Positions 17,796 through 27,294 of a stretch of DNA of 64,000 nucleotides are shown in pieces (positions within the stretch are counted from its first letter, which is position 1; every line of letters starts with the position of its first letter). The stretch covers positions 1 to 64,000 of the forward strand of contig CAVIJK010000004.1 of NCBI GenBank assembly GCA_963643345.1, read 5' to 3'. Under the pieces are notes generated by a model. It ran no database searches. It saw only the letters and a list, made by a program, of their open reading frames with translations, and was not told the DNA's origin. This DNA comes from UBA4951 sp963643345 (GTDB lineage: Bacteria > Bacillota_I > Bacilli_A > RFN20 > CAG-826). The position numbers and the translations under genes are program-made.

Positions 17796-20456
17796 TTAAT
17801 ACTTATATTTGCCTTCAGCGTGGATGGCAGCCTGAGCACAGGCAAGTCTAGCACCTGGAACACGGAATGGTGAGCAGGAGACATAGTCGCATCCATACTT
17901 GTGGAAGAGTTCGATTGACTCTGGGTCACCGCCAGCTTCGCCGCAAATACCACACTGGAGTGTAGGATTTGCTTCTTTGCCAGCTTTGACTGACATAGCA
18001 ATGAGTGCACCAACACCTGCATCATCAAGGGTCTTGAATGGATCGAAGTCGATGAGGTTATTTGAGAGATACTCATTGATGTATGTTGAGTAGTCGTTTC
18101 TTGAGAATCCGAATGTGAACTGTGTTAAATCGTTGGTTCCATATGAGAAGTAGTTAGCCTCTGGAGCGATTTCCCCAGCTGTAACTGCTGAACGTGGAGT
18201 TTCAATCATTGTACCAACAACATATTCAAGCTCAACGCCTGCTGCTTTGATGAGTTTGTCTGCTTCAGCGGAAACGATCTTCTTGCAGAACTTGAATTCA
18301 CGAGCTGCGACGACCTGTGGGATCATCATGGAAGCTGTGACCTTTGTTCCAAGATCTTTCTGAGCACGGAGAGCTGCTTTGATGACAGCACGTCCCTGCA
18401 TAGCGCCGATTTCTGGATAAACGACATCGAGACGGCAGCCACGGAGACCCATCATTGGGTTGGTCATGTGGAGCCACTGGATTCTTGCCTTAACTTTTTC
18501 AACTGGTTTGCCAGCTGCGTTAGCTAATGCGACGATATCTTCTTCCTTCTGTGGAAGGTATTCATCTAGAGGTGGATCAAGTAAACGGACGTTGATGTTG
18601 ATGTTCTTGCCGCCTTTGTTAGCTGACATATACATGTTGTAGAAGTCTTCTTCCTGGAACTTCTCTAACATATCGAGATATTTGCATCTCTCTTCTGTTG
18701 TTTCGGAAAGAATCATCTGCTGCATGATGAAGAGTCTGTCTTTACCACGGAACATGTGTTCTGTACGGCAAAGTCCAATCTTCTGAGCACCGAATCTGAC
18801 TGCGTTAGCAACTTCCTCTGGTGTGTCTGCGTTTGCGTAGACGTGCATATGAGCATATTTGTCTGCCCAGTTAAGGATCTGAACAAAGTTCTCGTTGTCA
18901 CCGCCTGCCTTTGTTTCAACAGCGCCATCATAGATTTCGCCTGTTGAACCATTGATGGAGATAATATCACCTTCGTGATATGTGTGTCCGCCAAGAACCA
19001 TTGTCTTGTTGGCTTCATCAATCTTTGCCTCGCCACATCCTGTGACACAGCACTTACCAATTTGTCTTGCAACAACTGCTGCGTGTGAAGTCATACCTCC
19101 ACGCATTGTTAAGATACCAGCTGCGGCAACCATACCGCCGAGGTCTTCTGGAGATGTTTCTGCACGGACGAGAACTAACTGAGCGTTCTTGTCTTTTGCA
19201 ATAGCCTTCTGAGCATCATCTGCTGAGAAGACGATGTGACCGACACCTGCGCCAGGGCCAGCTGCGTTACCGTGTCCGATGACAACAGCTTTCTTCAATG
19301 CTTCTGGAACGAATGTTGGGTGTAATAACTGATCAAGTGATCTTGGATCGACTCTGAGGAGAGCTTCTTCTTCACAGATCAAGCCTTCCTTGACAAGGTC
19401 TGTTGCGATCTGGAGACCTGCAACACCTGTTCTCTTACCATTACGTGTCTGTAAGAAGTAAAGGACTCCGTCTTCGACTGTAAATTCGAAGTCCTGCATA
19501 TCCTTGTAGTGTTTTTCAAGAATCTTTGCAGATGAAACGAGCTGCTCATAGATTTCTGGCTGCTGTTCTTTTAAAGCGTCGATTCTTAAAGGTGTTCTGA
19601 TACCTGCAACGACGTCTTCGCCCTGAGCGTTGATAAGATACTCAGCGAAGATTTTGTTTGTACCATCAGTTGGCTGTCTTGTGAATCCGACACCAGTGCC
19701 TGATGTATCGCCCATGTTACCGAATGCCATTGACTGGACGTTGACTGCGGTTCCCCATGAGTAAGGGATGTTGTTCATCTTTCTATAGAGATTTGCTCTC
19801 TCGTTATCCCATGAGTGGAAGACAGCCTTAACTGCTGTGATGAGTTGCTCTTCTGGATCGGTTGGGAATTCTTCACCGAATGTATTCTTGTAGTAAGCTT
19901 TGTACTTTGCAACTAACTCCTTGAGGTCCTCAACTGGGACATCTTTATCTGTTACATAGCCTTTCTTTTCCTTAACTTCTTCAAGCATTGCATCCATCTC
20001 AGTACGTGGATGTCCTTTGGCGATGTTTGTGAACATAAGGATGAAACGTCTGAAGCAGTCATAAGCAAATCTTTCATTGCCTGACTTCTTAGCGAGAGCA
20101 GCGACTGTTTCGTCATTTAAACCAAGGTTAAGGATTGTATCCATCATACCAGGCATAGAGACTCTAGCGCCTGAACGAACGGAGACTAAGAGTGGGTTTG
20201 GACCGTGTCCGAATGACTTTCCTGTTCTGACTTGGAGATCAGCAACTGCGGCTTTGATTTCAGCGACGAGGTAATCTGGGAGTTCGTGTCCAGATTCGCT
20301 GTAAAGTGTGCATGCTTCTGTCGTGATTGTGAAACCATCTGGAATTCTGATTCCGATGTGTGACATCTCAGCGAGGCCTGCGCCTTTTCCTCCGAGAAGA
20401 GGCTTACCTAATCCGTAAGCGTCTTTGAAGGCATAAACGTATGTTTTGTTTGACAT
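17796..20456 (-). CDS. ppdK: Pyruvate, phosphate dikinase
   Basis: PPDK interconverts pyruvate + ATP + Pi and PEP + AMP + PPi, and in fermenters often runs glycolytically, replacing or supporting pyruvate kinase. The 886-residue product has the N-terminal ATP-grasp opening (YGLGKPLLGGKGAGLAEM), the phosphohistidine site GGMTSHAAVVAR and the C-terminal PEP barrel ending CGICGEAGGDP. The start at 20456 follows GGAGG by about 6 bases. Earlier in-frame codons add 17 residues absent from the family. It is transcribed alone, and the gap to rlmA holds the rlmA terminator. Confidence 0.96.
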   Translation of the reverse strand: MSNKTYVYAFKDAYGLGKPLLGGKGAGLAEMSHIGIRIPDGFTITTEACTLYSESGHELPDYLVAEIKAAVADLQVRTGKSFGHGPNPLLVSVRSGARVSMPGMMDTILNLGLNDETVAALAKKSGNERFAYDCFRRFILMFTNIAKGHPRTEMDAMLEEVKEKKGYVTDKDVPVEDLKELVAKYKAYYKNTFGEEFPTDPEEQLITAVKAVFHSWDNERANLYRKMNNIPYSWGTAVNVQSMAFGNMGDTSGTGVGFTRQPTDGTNKIFAEYLINAQGEDVVAGIRTPLRIDALKEQQPEIYEQLVSSAKILEKHYKDMQDFEFTVEDGVLYFLQTRNGKRTGVAGLQIATDLVKEGLICEEEALLRVDPRSLDQLLHPTFVPEALKKAVVIGHGNAAGPGAGVGHIVFSADDAQKAIAKDKNAQLVLVRAETSPEDLGGMVAAAGILTMRGGMTSHAAVVARQIGKCCVTGCGEAKIDEANKTMVLGGHTYHEGDIISINGSTGEIYDGAVETKAGGDNENFVQILNWADKYAHMHVYANADTPEEVANAVRFGAQKIGLCRTEHMFRGKDRLFIMQQMILSETTEERCKYLDMLEKFQEEDFYNMYMSANKGGKNININVRLLDPPLDEYLPQKEEDIVALANAAGKPVEKVKARIQWLHMTNPMMGLRGCRLDVVYPEIGAMQGRAVIKAALRAQKDLGTKVTASMMIPQVVAAREFKFCKKIVSAEADKLIKAAGVELEYVVGTMIETPRSAVTAGEIAPEANYFSYGTNDLTQFTFGFSRNDYSTYINEYLSNNLIDFDPFKTLDDAGVGALIAMSVKAGKEANPTLQCGICGEAGGDPESIELFHKYGCDYVSCSPFRVPGARLACAQAAIHAEGKYKY

Positions 20457-20587
20457 ATTGTCCTCCATAAATGCAATAAACATTACATTGCGTTGTGATT
20501 CTATCACACGAGTAGTAGATAGTGAAATCTTTTGTCTATCAAAAGAATGAAATAGATAAAAAAATATCGATTTTTAAACGAAAATAA

Positions 20588-20605
20588 AAGCCTCTTTAGA
20601 GGCTT
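20588..20605 (-). terminator. Terminator of rlmA
   Basis: AAGCCTCT and AGAGGCTT form an 8-bp stem, followed on the minus strand by TTTATTTT. Confidence 0.75.
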
Positions 20606-20625
20606 AATTGTTTTAAAATCAAAAA

Positions 20626-21441
20626 TTACACTCTATTATAAATGAATAGATTGAATTCCAATGTCATAAGAATGCTTTCAGTTGAAAAAAGACGTTTAAT
20701 AGCATCCTGGCCGGTCTTGAAAGCGTATGGAGTCATCTCAAATAAATCCTTTACCTGTTGATTGGTGAGTTTAGCCTTATTCGAAACAGTCTTTTTGCCA
20801 ATCAATTCGAATCCTTCTAATGCCTCTTCTTTTGGCTCGTTCAATCTAACATTTTCATAGAGTATTTCTTTCATTTCTAAAAGATGGTTTTTCCCTGGTA
20901 GCACTCGAATGTATATCGCGCCTTTTTTTGCGATTCTGAAAAATTCTTTTTCGTTGATTGGAGCAAAACAATTTAACATGCAGTCAAACGATTCGTTCAT
21001 GAATGGAAGATAATCCAGGTTGCCAATGGAAAAATATAGGTTATCAAGCCTTTCAGCATTCTTTCTAATCGATGCGCAGTTAATTGCCGCTTTGGAAATA
21101 TCAACACCGTAAGACTCGGCGTTGATTTCCTTGTGGATTCCAGTTGTGTAATATCCTTCACCGCAGGCCAAATCACAAAATGTTTTTGGATTAACACCTT
21201 TGATGATAGATATAAGCTCATCTCTTAAGAATGAGTAAGCTCCGCTATTGAGGAATCTTGTTCTAGATTCAACGGACTCCTTTTTGTCCCCTTCCTCAAT
21301 GAAATGGTTCCCTTGATTCGCAAGAAGAAGATTCACATAGCCTTTCTTAGCTATATCGTAAGAATGGTTCCTAGAACATTTGTATGTTTTCCCAATTAAA
21401 CATAGAGAGCCGTCGCAAACGGGGCATTTATAAATTTCCAT
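20626..21441 (-). CDS. rlmA: RlmA-like 23S rRNA (guanine-N1) methyltransferase
   Basis: The product is a SAM-dependent methyltransferase of the RlmA family (G745/G748 in 23S helix 35). The N-terminal zinc ribbon is CPVCDGSL...CSRNHSYDIAKKGYVNLL. The Rossmann SAM loop is FCDLACGEGYYT, followed by GVDISKAAI. At 271 residues it is the normal size. I start at ATG 21441: TATAAT at 21448-21453 lies exactly six bases upstream and no ribosome site is present, so a leaderless transcript is likely. The in-frame TTG five codons earlier would lie within the promoter. Which guanine is modified is not readable. Confidence 0.88.
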   Translation of the reverse strand: MEIYKCPVCDGSLCLIGKTYKCSRNHSYDIAKKGYVNLLLANQGNHFIEEGDKKESVESRTRFLNSGAYSFLRDELISIIKGVNPKTFCDLACGEGYYTTGIHKEINAESYGVDISKAAINCASIRKNAERLDNLYFSIGNLDYLPFMNESFDCMLNCFAPINEKEFFRIAKKGAIYIRVLPGKNHLLEMKEILYENVRLNEPKEEALEGFELIGKKTVSNKAKLTNQQVKDLFEMTPYAFKTGQDAIKRLFSTESILMTLEFNLFIYNRV

Positions 21442-21574
21442 ATTTAGATTATACAAAAAGATGAGCGATGTTGCTCACTAAGGCTGAAAATAAAGGCGAT
21501 TGTCACACTAAAATTGCAGGTTTCAAAGATAATAATTGACATAAGCGCTGCCAAAAATATAATGGCGGCAAGCC

Positions 21575-21795
21575 CATAAAGAGACTATCTGCACATTGAT
21601 TTCCCCTAAGAGAGATGGCGGTTGGTGAAAGCCATCGAGGATGTTGTGCAAGTCCACCTCTTTGGCGAATCTAACCAATTCCGGGGGTTCCCGTTATAGG
21701 ACAGACAAGCGAGGAATACCTAATTAGGGTGGCACCGCGGATAAATAAAATTATTCGTCCCTACTTACTTTTAGCGAGTGGGGATTTTTATTTTA
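21575..21795 (+). ncRNA. T-box leader, serine type
   Basis: Stem I has GGCGGTTGGTGAAAGCC, and the specifier UCC (Ser) sits at 21653-21655 (gcaagTCCacc). The T-box core AGGGTGGCACCGCGG carries UGGC, matching discriminator G of tRNA-Ser, an independent check on the specifier. A terminator stem TCCCTAC / GTGGGGA plus T-run follows. It controls the ser operon. Confidence 0.92.
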
Positions 21796-21808
21796 AGAAA
21801 GGGGAATT

Positions 21809-22891
21809 ATGGGACGCGTTTATAACTTCTCAGCAGGACCCGCAATGCTTCCAATTGAGGTCTTAGAGAGCATACAAAGAGAAATGTTGGATTATGATGG
21901 CACCGGAATGTCCGTTTTGGAGATGTCTCATCGATCTAAGGCTTTTGAAGATATATTGAAGGATGCGATTAAGGATTTAAGGGAATTGATGAGCATCCCA
22001 GACAACTACAAAGTTATTTTTGTCCAAGGTGGCGCTTCACAGCAATTCGCCGCAATACCCATGAACCTTATGAAGAAAAAGAAAGCGGATTATATTCTCA
22101 CAGGAGAATTTTCCACTAAAGCGTATAAGGAGGCGAAATTATTTGGAGATGCCAAAGCGATTGCGTCATCTGAGGATAGACAATTCTCTTATATTCCGGA
22201 CTGCAGTGACCTTCCAATTAGAAATGATGCAGATTATGTCTATATATGTGAGAACAACACAATTTATGGAACTAAGTTTCATAAGTTGCCAAACACAAAA
22301 GGGAAGGTTCTTGTCGCAGACCAATCATCATGTTTCTTATCTGAACCGGTTGATGTCTCTAAATATGGAGTAATCTACGCCGGAGTCCAAAAGAACGTTG
22401 GACCAGCGGGATTGGTTATCTTGATTATCAGAGAAGACTTGATTAGAGAAGACTTGGATATCGTTACGCCGACAATGCTCAAATGGAGCACACAGGTTAA
22501 AGCAAATTCCTTGTATAACACGCCTAATTGCTTCTCAATCTATGTCTGTGGGAAAGTATTCAAATGGCTGAAATCACTTGGAGGGCTTGAAGCCATGAAG
22601 AAGATAAACGAGGAAAAAGCAAAATTGCTTTATGACTATCTCGATAATTCAAAATACATCGCAACCGCAGAGAAGAGTTCTCGTTCGATGATGAATGTAA
22701 CATTCAGAACCGGTGATAAAGATTTGGATGCATTATTCGTTCAAGAAGCATCAAATAAGGGCCTTGTTTCAATTAAAGGACATCGCGTTGTCGGTGGCAT
22801 GAGGGCAAGCATCTATAATGCAATGCCCAAAGATGGCGTTAAAACCCTAATCGAATTTATGAAAGAATTTGAAAATAAATATCTAAAATAG
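21809..22891 (+). CDS. serC: Phosphoserine aminotransferase
   Basis: SerC makes O-phosphoserine from 3-phosphohydroxypyruvate and glutamate using PLP. The 360-residue protein opens with VYNFSAGPAMLP and MSHRSKAF, has FVQGGASQQF, and carries the PLP lysine in YAGVQKNVGPAG, all diagnostic of SerC. AAAGGGG precedes ATG. It is the first gene after the Ser T-box and is followed ten bases later by serA. Confidence 0.96.
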   Translation: MGRVYNFSAGPAMLPIEVLESIQREMLDYDGTGMSVLEMSHRSKAFEDILKDAIKDLRELMSIPDNYKVIFVQGGASQQFAAIPMNLMKKKKADYILTGEFSTKAYKEAKLFGDAKAIASSEDRQFSYIPDCSDLPIRNDADYVYICENNTIYGTKFHKLPNTKGKVLVADQSSCFLSEPVDVSKYGVIYAGVQKNVGPAGLVILIIREDLIREDLDIVTPTMLKWSTQVKANSLYNTPNCFSIYVCGKVFKWLKSLGGLEAMKKINEEKAKLLYDYLDNSKYIATAEKSSRSMMNVTFRTGDKDLDALFVQEASNKGLVSIKGHRVVGGMRASIYNAMPKDGVKTLIEFMKEFENKYLK

Positions 22892-22901
22892 AGGATTATT
22901 T

Positions 22902-24068
22902 ATGTATAAATACAGCTGTTTAAATGTAATGAAAGATGAAGCATTGAAGCTTTTCTCCAACAATTTTGAAAAAACACAAGGACTAGATGCGGACGTATTA
23001 CTTGTTAGATCCACAAATCTAAATGAGACGCCTACATTGCCTCCAACGGTCAAATTTATCGGTAGAGCCGGCATTGGAGTAAATACAATTCCACATAAAG
23101 AATATGCAAAACAAGGAATCGTTGTCTGCAATACACCTGGCGGAAACGCGAATAGCGTTAAAGAATTAACTACTCTTGCGCTCATCTTGGCCCAAAGAGA
23201 CATATTTGGCGCAACGAGTTGGGTCCGCTCTTTAGCCGATGACCCAAATATCGTCGAAATTATTGAAAAGAAAAAGACCATATACACCGGAACGGAAATC
23301 AGTGGAAAGACACTTGGCGTCATTGGGCTTGGCGCTATAGGCGGGCTTGTAGCGAATACTGCGATTGAACTCGGAATGGATGTTATTGGATACGATCCTT
23401 ATATCTCGGTTGAACACGCCTGGGGTTTATCAAAATTTATTAAGAAAGTAGATTCCTTGGATGAATTATTCTCCACTGCCGATATCGTCACCGTCCACAC
23501 GCCTTTAAAAGAAGATACAAAATATATGCTCGACAAATCGGCATTTGCAAAAATGAAAGACGGCGTTAAGGTCTTAAATCTTGCAAGAGCGGCATTAGTC
23601 AATGATGATGACATGACTGAAGCTCTAGATAGCGGCAAAGTCGCAAAATACATAACCGACTTCCCAAATCCAAAATCGGTTAAAATGAAAAACACAATTG
23701 TGTTTCCTCACATTGGTGGCGCATCCGATGAATCCGAAACCAAATGTTCTGCAATGGCAGTAAGACAAGCTATGGACTTCATCGAAAACGGTAATATCTC
23801 AAATTCGGTCAATTATCCAGATGTAAACGCAGGAAGATGTATGGCAAAGCAAAGAATCACAATCTGTCATATGAATACAACAGGCATGATCGGTGCATTT
23901 ACAGACGCTTTAGCGGGGAATAACATTGCCAAAATGTTTAACAATTCACTTGATGATATTGCCTACACAATTTTTGATTTAGATAACGAAGTGAGTGATG
24001 ATACGATTGAGGCAATCGAAAAAATACCTAATGTAATTAGAGTGAGAAAACTCAAAGGACTCAAATAA
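22902..24068 (+). CDS. serA: D-3-phosphoglycerate dehydrogenase
   Basis: SerA oxidises 3-phosphoglycerate to phosphohydroxypyruvate. The 388-residue form has an N-terminal catalytic segment (IGRAGIGVNTIPHKEYAKQGI), the NAD loop GVIGLGAIGG, the catalytic Arg in LNLARAALVND, and FPHIGGASDESE with the catalytic His. A short C-terminal ACT domain follows (MNTTGMIGAFTDALA onward), which likely gives feedback by serine. GAGG precedes ATG. Its stop overlaps the next ATG (TAATG). Confidence 0.94.
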   Translation: MYKYSCLNVMKDEALKLFSNNFEKTQGLDADVLLVRSTNLNETPTLPPTVKFIGRAGIGVNTIPHKEYAKQGIVVCNTPGGNANSVKELTTLALILAQRDIFGATSWVRSLADDPNIVEIIEKKKTIYTGTEISGKTLGVIGLGAIGGLVANTAIELGMDVIGYDPYISVEHAWGLSKFIKKVDSLDELFSTADIVTVHTPLKEDTKYMLDKSAFAKMKDGVKVLNLARAALVNDDDMTEALDSGKVAKYITDFPNPKSVKMKNTIVFPHIGGASDESETKCSAMAVRQAMDFIENGNISNSVNYPDVNAGRCMAKQRITICHMNTTGMIGAFTDALAGNNIAKMFNNSLDDIAYTIFDLDNEVSDDTIEAIEKIPNVIRVRKLKGLK

Positions 24069-24838
24069 TGAAACTTGGAATGCCAATCTTATATGAATAC
24101 GACTCTTTAGAAGAGAATTTTAGATTAGCGAAAGAACTAGAGTTGGATTTTGTTGAGCTTAATTTGAATTATGGGTACTGCCGTAGGGAAATGGAAGAAG
24201 GCCATGTTGCAAAGCTACTGGAAAAATATGGTTTAGAAGCCACTCTTCACTTCTACGATGAGGCGGATTTAGGAACATACGATGAGGTTGTTGATGCATA
24301 TTTGAGTTTACTTGCTGAATATGCAAAATTAGGCAATGGCTACGTAAAGATGATTAATTTCCATAATAATGGAGGGCCGGTTGTAACGATATCGGGCACC
24401 AGAAACTACATCTACCAAAAAGAATACTCTACCTATCTTCCCAAACTATTAAACAACTTCAAGAAGGCTCAAACGATTTGTAAAGACAACGGTATAAGCA
24501 TGGTTATTGAGAACGTGGATACCGCAAAAGGAGCCACATTCTTATTGGATAACTTTAAAGCGTTTAACAAAGAAGGATTCGGACTCAATTTAGATATCGG
24601 GCATGATTCGGTCATGGGCGGCGATTTCTTGAGACTAATCGAGAAAGAGAACCTTCCTTTAAAAGAAATTCACTTCCACGACAGCGATGGAACTAAATGT
24701 CATTTGTCTTTGGGCAATGGCGGCCTTGATTTGAAACATTATAAGGATTTAGCAATTAAAAACGATGCCTATGTCTTAATGGAAGTTAAGTCTAGTAAAG
24801 ATTTAAGAGAATCTATCCCATTCTTTAGAAATCTCTAA
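24068..24838 (+). CDS. Sugar phosphate isomerase/epimerase-like TIM-barrel protein
   Basis: This 256-residue protein belongs to the xylose-isomerase-like TIM-barrel superfamily (AP_endonuc_2 fold). It shows LDFVELNLNYGYCR, MVIENVDTA, GFGLNLDIGHD and KEIHFHDSDG, the usual metal-binding Glu/Asp/His strands. It sits inside the serine operon, overlapping serA, where a serB phosphatase might be expected. It has no HAD or histidine-phosphatase motif, so I do not call it SerB. Substrate unknown. Confidence 0.78.
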   Translation: MKLGMPILYEYDSLEENFRLAKELELDFVELNLNYGYCRREMEEGHVAKLLEKYGLEATLHFYDEADLGTYDEVVDAYLSLLAEYAKLGNGYVKMINFHNNGGPVVTISGTRNYIYQKEYSTYLPKLLNNFKKAQTICKDNGISMVIENVDTAKGATFLLDNFKAFNKEGFGLNLDIGHDSVMGGDFLRLIEKENLPLKEIHFHDSDGTKCHLSLGNGGLDLKHYKDLAIKNDAYVLMEVKSSKDLRESIPFFRNL

Positions 24839-24842
24839 CGTG

Positions 24843-25838
24843 ATGGTAAAATCTTCCGGGCAGAAAACGATGAAGAAGACAAAAACACTCACTGAACCAC
24901 AAAAAATCGAGAGAACACTGGATAAGGAATTCAGATACACAATCTGGAGAAGATTTACAGCCGCTTTGCAAGAGTATGAACTCGTAAACGAAGGAGACAA
25001 GGTTGCAGTCTGCATTTCTGGTGGCAAAGACTCAATGCTTATGGCGCTCCTTTTCAAGCATCTGAAGAAATATTCGCCAGTCCATTTTGAACTGAAATAT
25101 TTGGTCATGAATCCGGGTTATAACGAAAAGAATCTCGAACAAATTAGAATAAATTTAAAGAAGCTTGAAATACCCGCAACAATCGTTTCGACCGACATCT
25201 TTGATATAGCGAATAAAACGTATAAATCACCTTGTTATTTATGCGCAAAGATGAGACGCGGAGCTTTGTATAGAATCGCTAAAGATTTTGGTTGCAACAA
25301 GATTGCATTAGGACATCATTATGACGATGTTATCGGTACAACCTTGATGAATATGCTTAATGCCGGTTCGTTCCAAACAATGCTTCCAAAACTCCATTCA
25401 ACTCATTACGCGAATATGGAGATAATTCGCCCACTTTACTTTGTAAGAGAATCCGACATCATTGCTTGGAAGGACATGAACAATCTGACGTTCATTGCAT
25501 GCGCTTGCAAATTAACAGAAAACACCGCCCGAGTTGGTTCGGAAGCCTCGTTTAGATTGAAGACGAAAGAATTAATTGCCGATTTAATGAAGAACTACTC
25601 TCCCTTTGTTGAAAAGAACATATTCAGCGCTGCCCAAAATGTCACACTAGAAATGTGTCTTGGCTGGACAGACTCAACCGGAGAACACAACTACCTCGAA
25701 ACGTATGAGGAAGAAGGCAAAAGAATCAATGCAAAGATCGAGGATGAAGGAATTGAAAAGGCCGCTATCGAAAAAGCGGATCGAGAACACAAAGAATTCG
25801 TTATCGACGAAAGTTTAAACTTCGAAAAAGACAAATGA
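24843..25838 (+). CDS. TtcA-family tRNA-thiolation ATPase (PP-loop)
   Basis: The PP-loop ATP-pyrophosphatase motif is VCISGGKDSM, followed by the CYLCAKMRRG CX2C pair and ALGHHYDDV. This is the arrangement of the TtcA/TtuA group, which activates tRNA for sulfur insertion with an Fe-S cluster. The 331-residue length is slightly more than usual, through a charged C-terminal tail. The start is uncertain: ATG 24843 lies five bases after the previous stop without a good ribosome site, and GTG 24840 or ATG 24870 are options. It is last in the Ser T-box operon. The modified base is not established. Confidence 0.8.
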   Translation: MVKSSGQKTMKKTKTLTEPQKIERTLDKEFRYTIWRRFTAALQEYELVNEGDKVAVCISGGKDSMLMALLFKHLKKYSPVHFELKYLVMNPGYNEKNLEQIRINLKKLEIPATIVSTDIFDIANKTYKSPCYLCAKMRRGALYRIAKDFGCNKIALGHHYDDVIGTTLMNMLNAGSFQTMLPKLHSTHYANMEIIRPLYFVRESDIIAWKDMNNLTFIACACKLTENTARVGSEASFRLKTKELIADLMKNYSPFVEKNIFSAAQNVTLEMCLGWTDSTGEHNYLETYEEEGKRINAKIEDEGIEKAAIEKADREHKEFVIDESLNFEKDK

Positions 25839-25866
25839 AAACAGGACCGAAATCCTGTTTTATTTT
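25838..25866. terminator. Terminator between ttcA-like gene and ddh
   Basis: AAAACAGGA and TCCTGTTTT form a 9-bp stem followed by ATTTTTA. The genes converge, so it likely acts in both directions. Confidence 0.8.
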
Positions 25867-25872
25867 TATAAA

Positions 25873-26850
25873 TTAAAGAGTATGCGCTAACAGCTCATCG
25901 TAGCGTGCGCTTGCGATGTCTTTAGGCGCGATGTCAAAGACCGTCTTACATCCAACATCACCGCGTTTGTTCAACCTATAAACTGCTCTAGCATAAGCAA
26001 TCAAAATACTACCAGTGAATTCAGGGTTTGAATCGAGTTTAAGGCTATATTCGATGACATGTTTGCATTCCTCGGATGTAGAGCCGCTCCTTATGACAAA
26101 TCCGCCGTGAGGAATACCTGAATGATTCTTTTTGAGTTCCTCTAATGTGATGAAATGGACAGTCGTATCATAATCCGAGAAGTAATTAGGCATCTCTTTG
26201 ATTTCCTTTTCAATGCGGGCATGATCCGCTTCATTTGGAGCGACAACAAAGCATTCTCTGGTGTGTTTTTCTCTTGTTGTCAACTCTGGATTCTCACCAT
26301 TACGGACTCTCTCAAGTGCGCTTTCTACCGGGATTGTGTATTGTCTAGCGTCAACTACGCCTTTGATTCTTCTTATGGCGTCACTGTGTCCCTGAGATAC
26401 GCCCTTGCCCCAGAATGTATAATCCTTTCCATTAGGAAGGATAGCTTCCATGATTGCCCTATTCAGCGAGAACATTCCTGGATCCCAACCTGTTGAAATT
26501 AAGGCGGTTGTCCCGTTTTCCTTTGACGCTTTATCAACGTTTGCAAAGTGTTCTTGAACCCTAGCGTGTGTATCAAAAGAATCAACAACGCAGAAATCCT
26601 TTGCTAGAGCCGGTGTCATTGTCGGTAAATCTGTCGCAGAGCCACCACAAATGACCAAGACATCTATTTTATTTTTATAGGATAACACTTCTTTATCAGA
26701 AACAACCTTAACTCCTTCGGTTTTGATTGTAACCGTTGAAGGATCCCTTCTTGTAAAGACCGCAACAAGAGTCATGTCATCATTCATTTTGATGGCTTGT
26801 TCAACGCCTTTAGCAAGGTTTCCATATCCATAAATTCCAATTCTAATCAT
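25873..26850 (-). CDS. ddh: meso-Diaminopimelate D-dehydrogenase
   Basis: Ddh makes meso-diaminopimelate in one step from tetrahydrodipicolinate, feeding lysine and peptidoglycan. The 325-residue protein begins IRIGIYGYGNLAKGVEQAI (Rossmann loop), continues with VAVFTRRDP, SFDTHARVQEH and STGWDPGMFSLNR, and has FWGKGVSQGHSDAIRR, all Ddh signatures. AGAGGC precedes ATG. It is monocistronic. Its presence argues for a peptidoglycan wall, so for a walled relative of the mollicutes rather than a wall-less one. Confidence 0.95.
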   Translation of the reverse strand: MIRIGIYGYGNLAKGVEQAIKMNDDMTLVAVFTRRDPSTVTIKTEGVKVVSDKEVLSYKNKIDVLVICGGSATDLPTMTPALAKDFCVVDSFDTHARVQEHFANVDKASKENGTTALISTGWDPGMFSLNRAIMEAILPNGKDYTFWGKGVSQGHSDAIRRIKGVVDARQYTIPVESALERVRNGENPELTTREKHTRECFVVAPNEADHARIEKEIKEMPNYFSDYDTTVHFITLEELKKNHSGIPHGGFVIRSGSTSEECKHVIEYSLKLDSNPEFTGSILIAYARAVYRLNKRGDVGCKTVFDIAPKDIASARYDELLAHTL

Positions 26851-27014
26851 ATAATTAAGCCTCTTTTTAACGTCGAGATTATATCATCCGGACAAATACA
26901 GTCACTAAAAATAGGTGAAAACATTTTCATCTCAACTTTTTTAAAAATCATTACAAATTTTGCTTGCCTTTATTCGATATGGTGTTTAAATATGCCCAAC
27001 GACATCGAAGAGGA

Positions 27015-27265
27015 AGAGTAGTCTCCACTTGCGTCTAAAGAGAGTCCCAGCAGCTGTGAAGGGATGACGAAACAGAGATGAACATGGCCTCGGAGTTGGC
27101 AGGGTGATATGTAATCCTGTCCGGGGGAGCCCGTTAAAGCGAAAGAGTATGTTAGTACTCGATGAGGTCTAATCTAGTGATAGGTTGGATGAACTAAGGT
27201 GGTAACACGGGAATTTCTGTCTCGTCCTTAACAAGATTATTTTGTTAGGACGAGACTTTTTATTT
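27015..27265 (+). ncRNA. T-box leader, methionine type
   Basis: The specifier loop shows gaacATGgcc with AUG at 27084-27086. The T-box core AAGGTGGTAACACGG has UGGU for discriminator A. A strong terminator follows: GTCTCGTCCTTAACA pairs with TTGTTAGGACGAGAC (27220-27257) plus TTTTTATTT. It controls metNIQ. Confidence 0.92.
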
Positions 27266-27294
27266 GAAAGCGTCCTAAGAAAGGAGGACGTCGT

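Noticed and set aside
24068..24838. Calling the TIM-barrel gene the missing phosphoserine phosphatase
   Set aside because: No HAD DxDx(T/V) or RHG-type phosphatase motif; it has the metal-binding strands of xylose-isomerase-like barrels.
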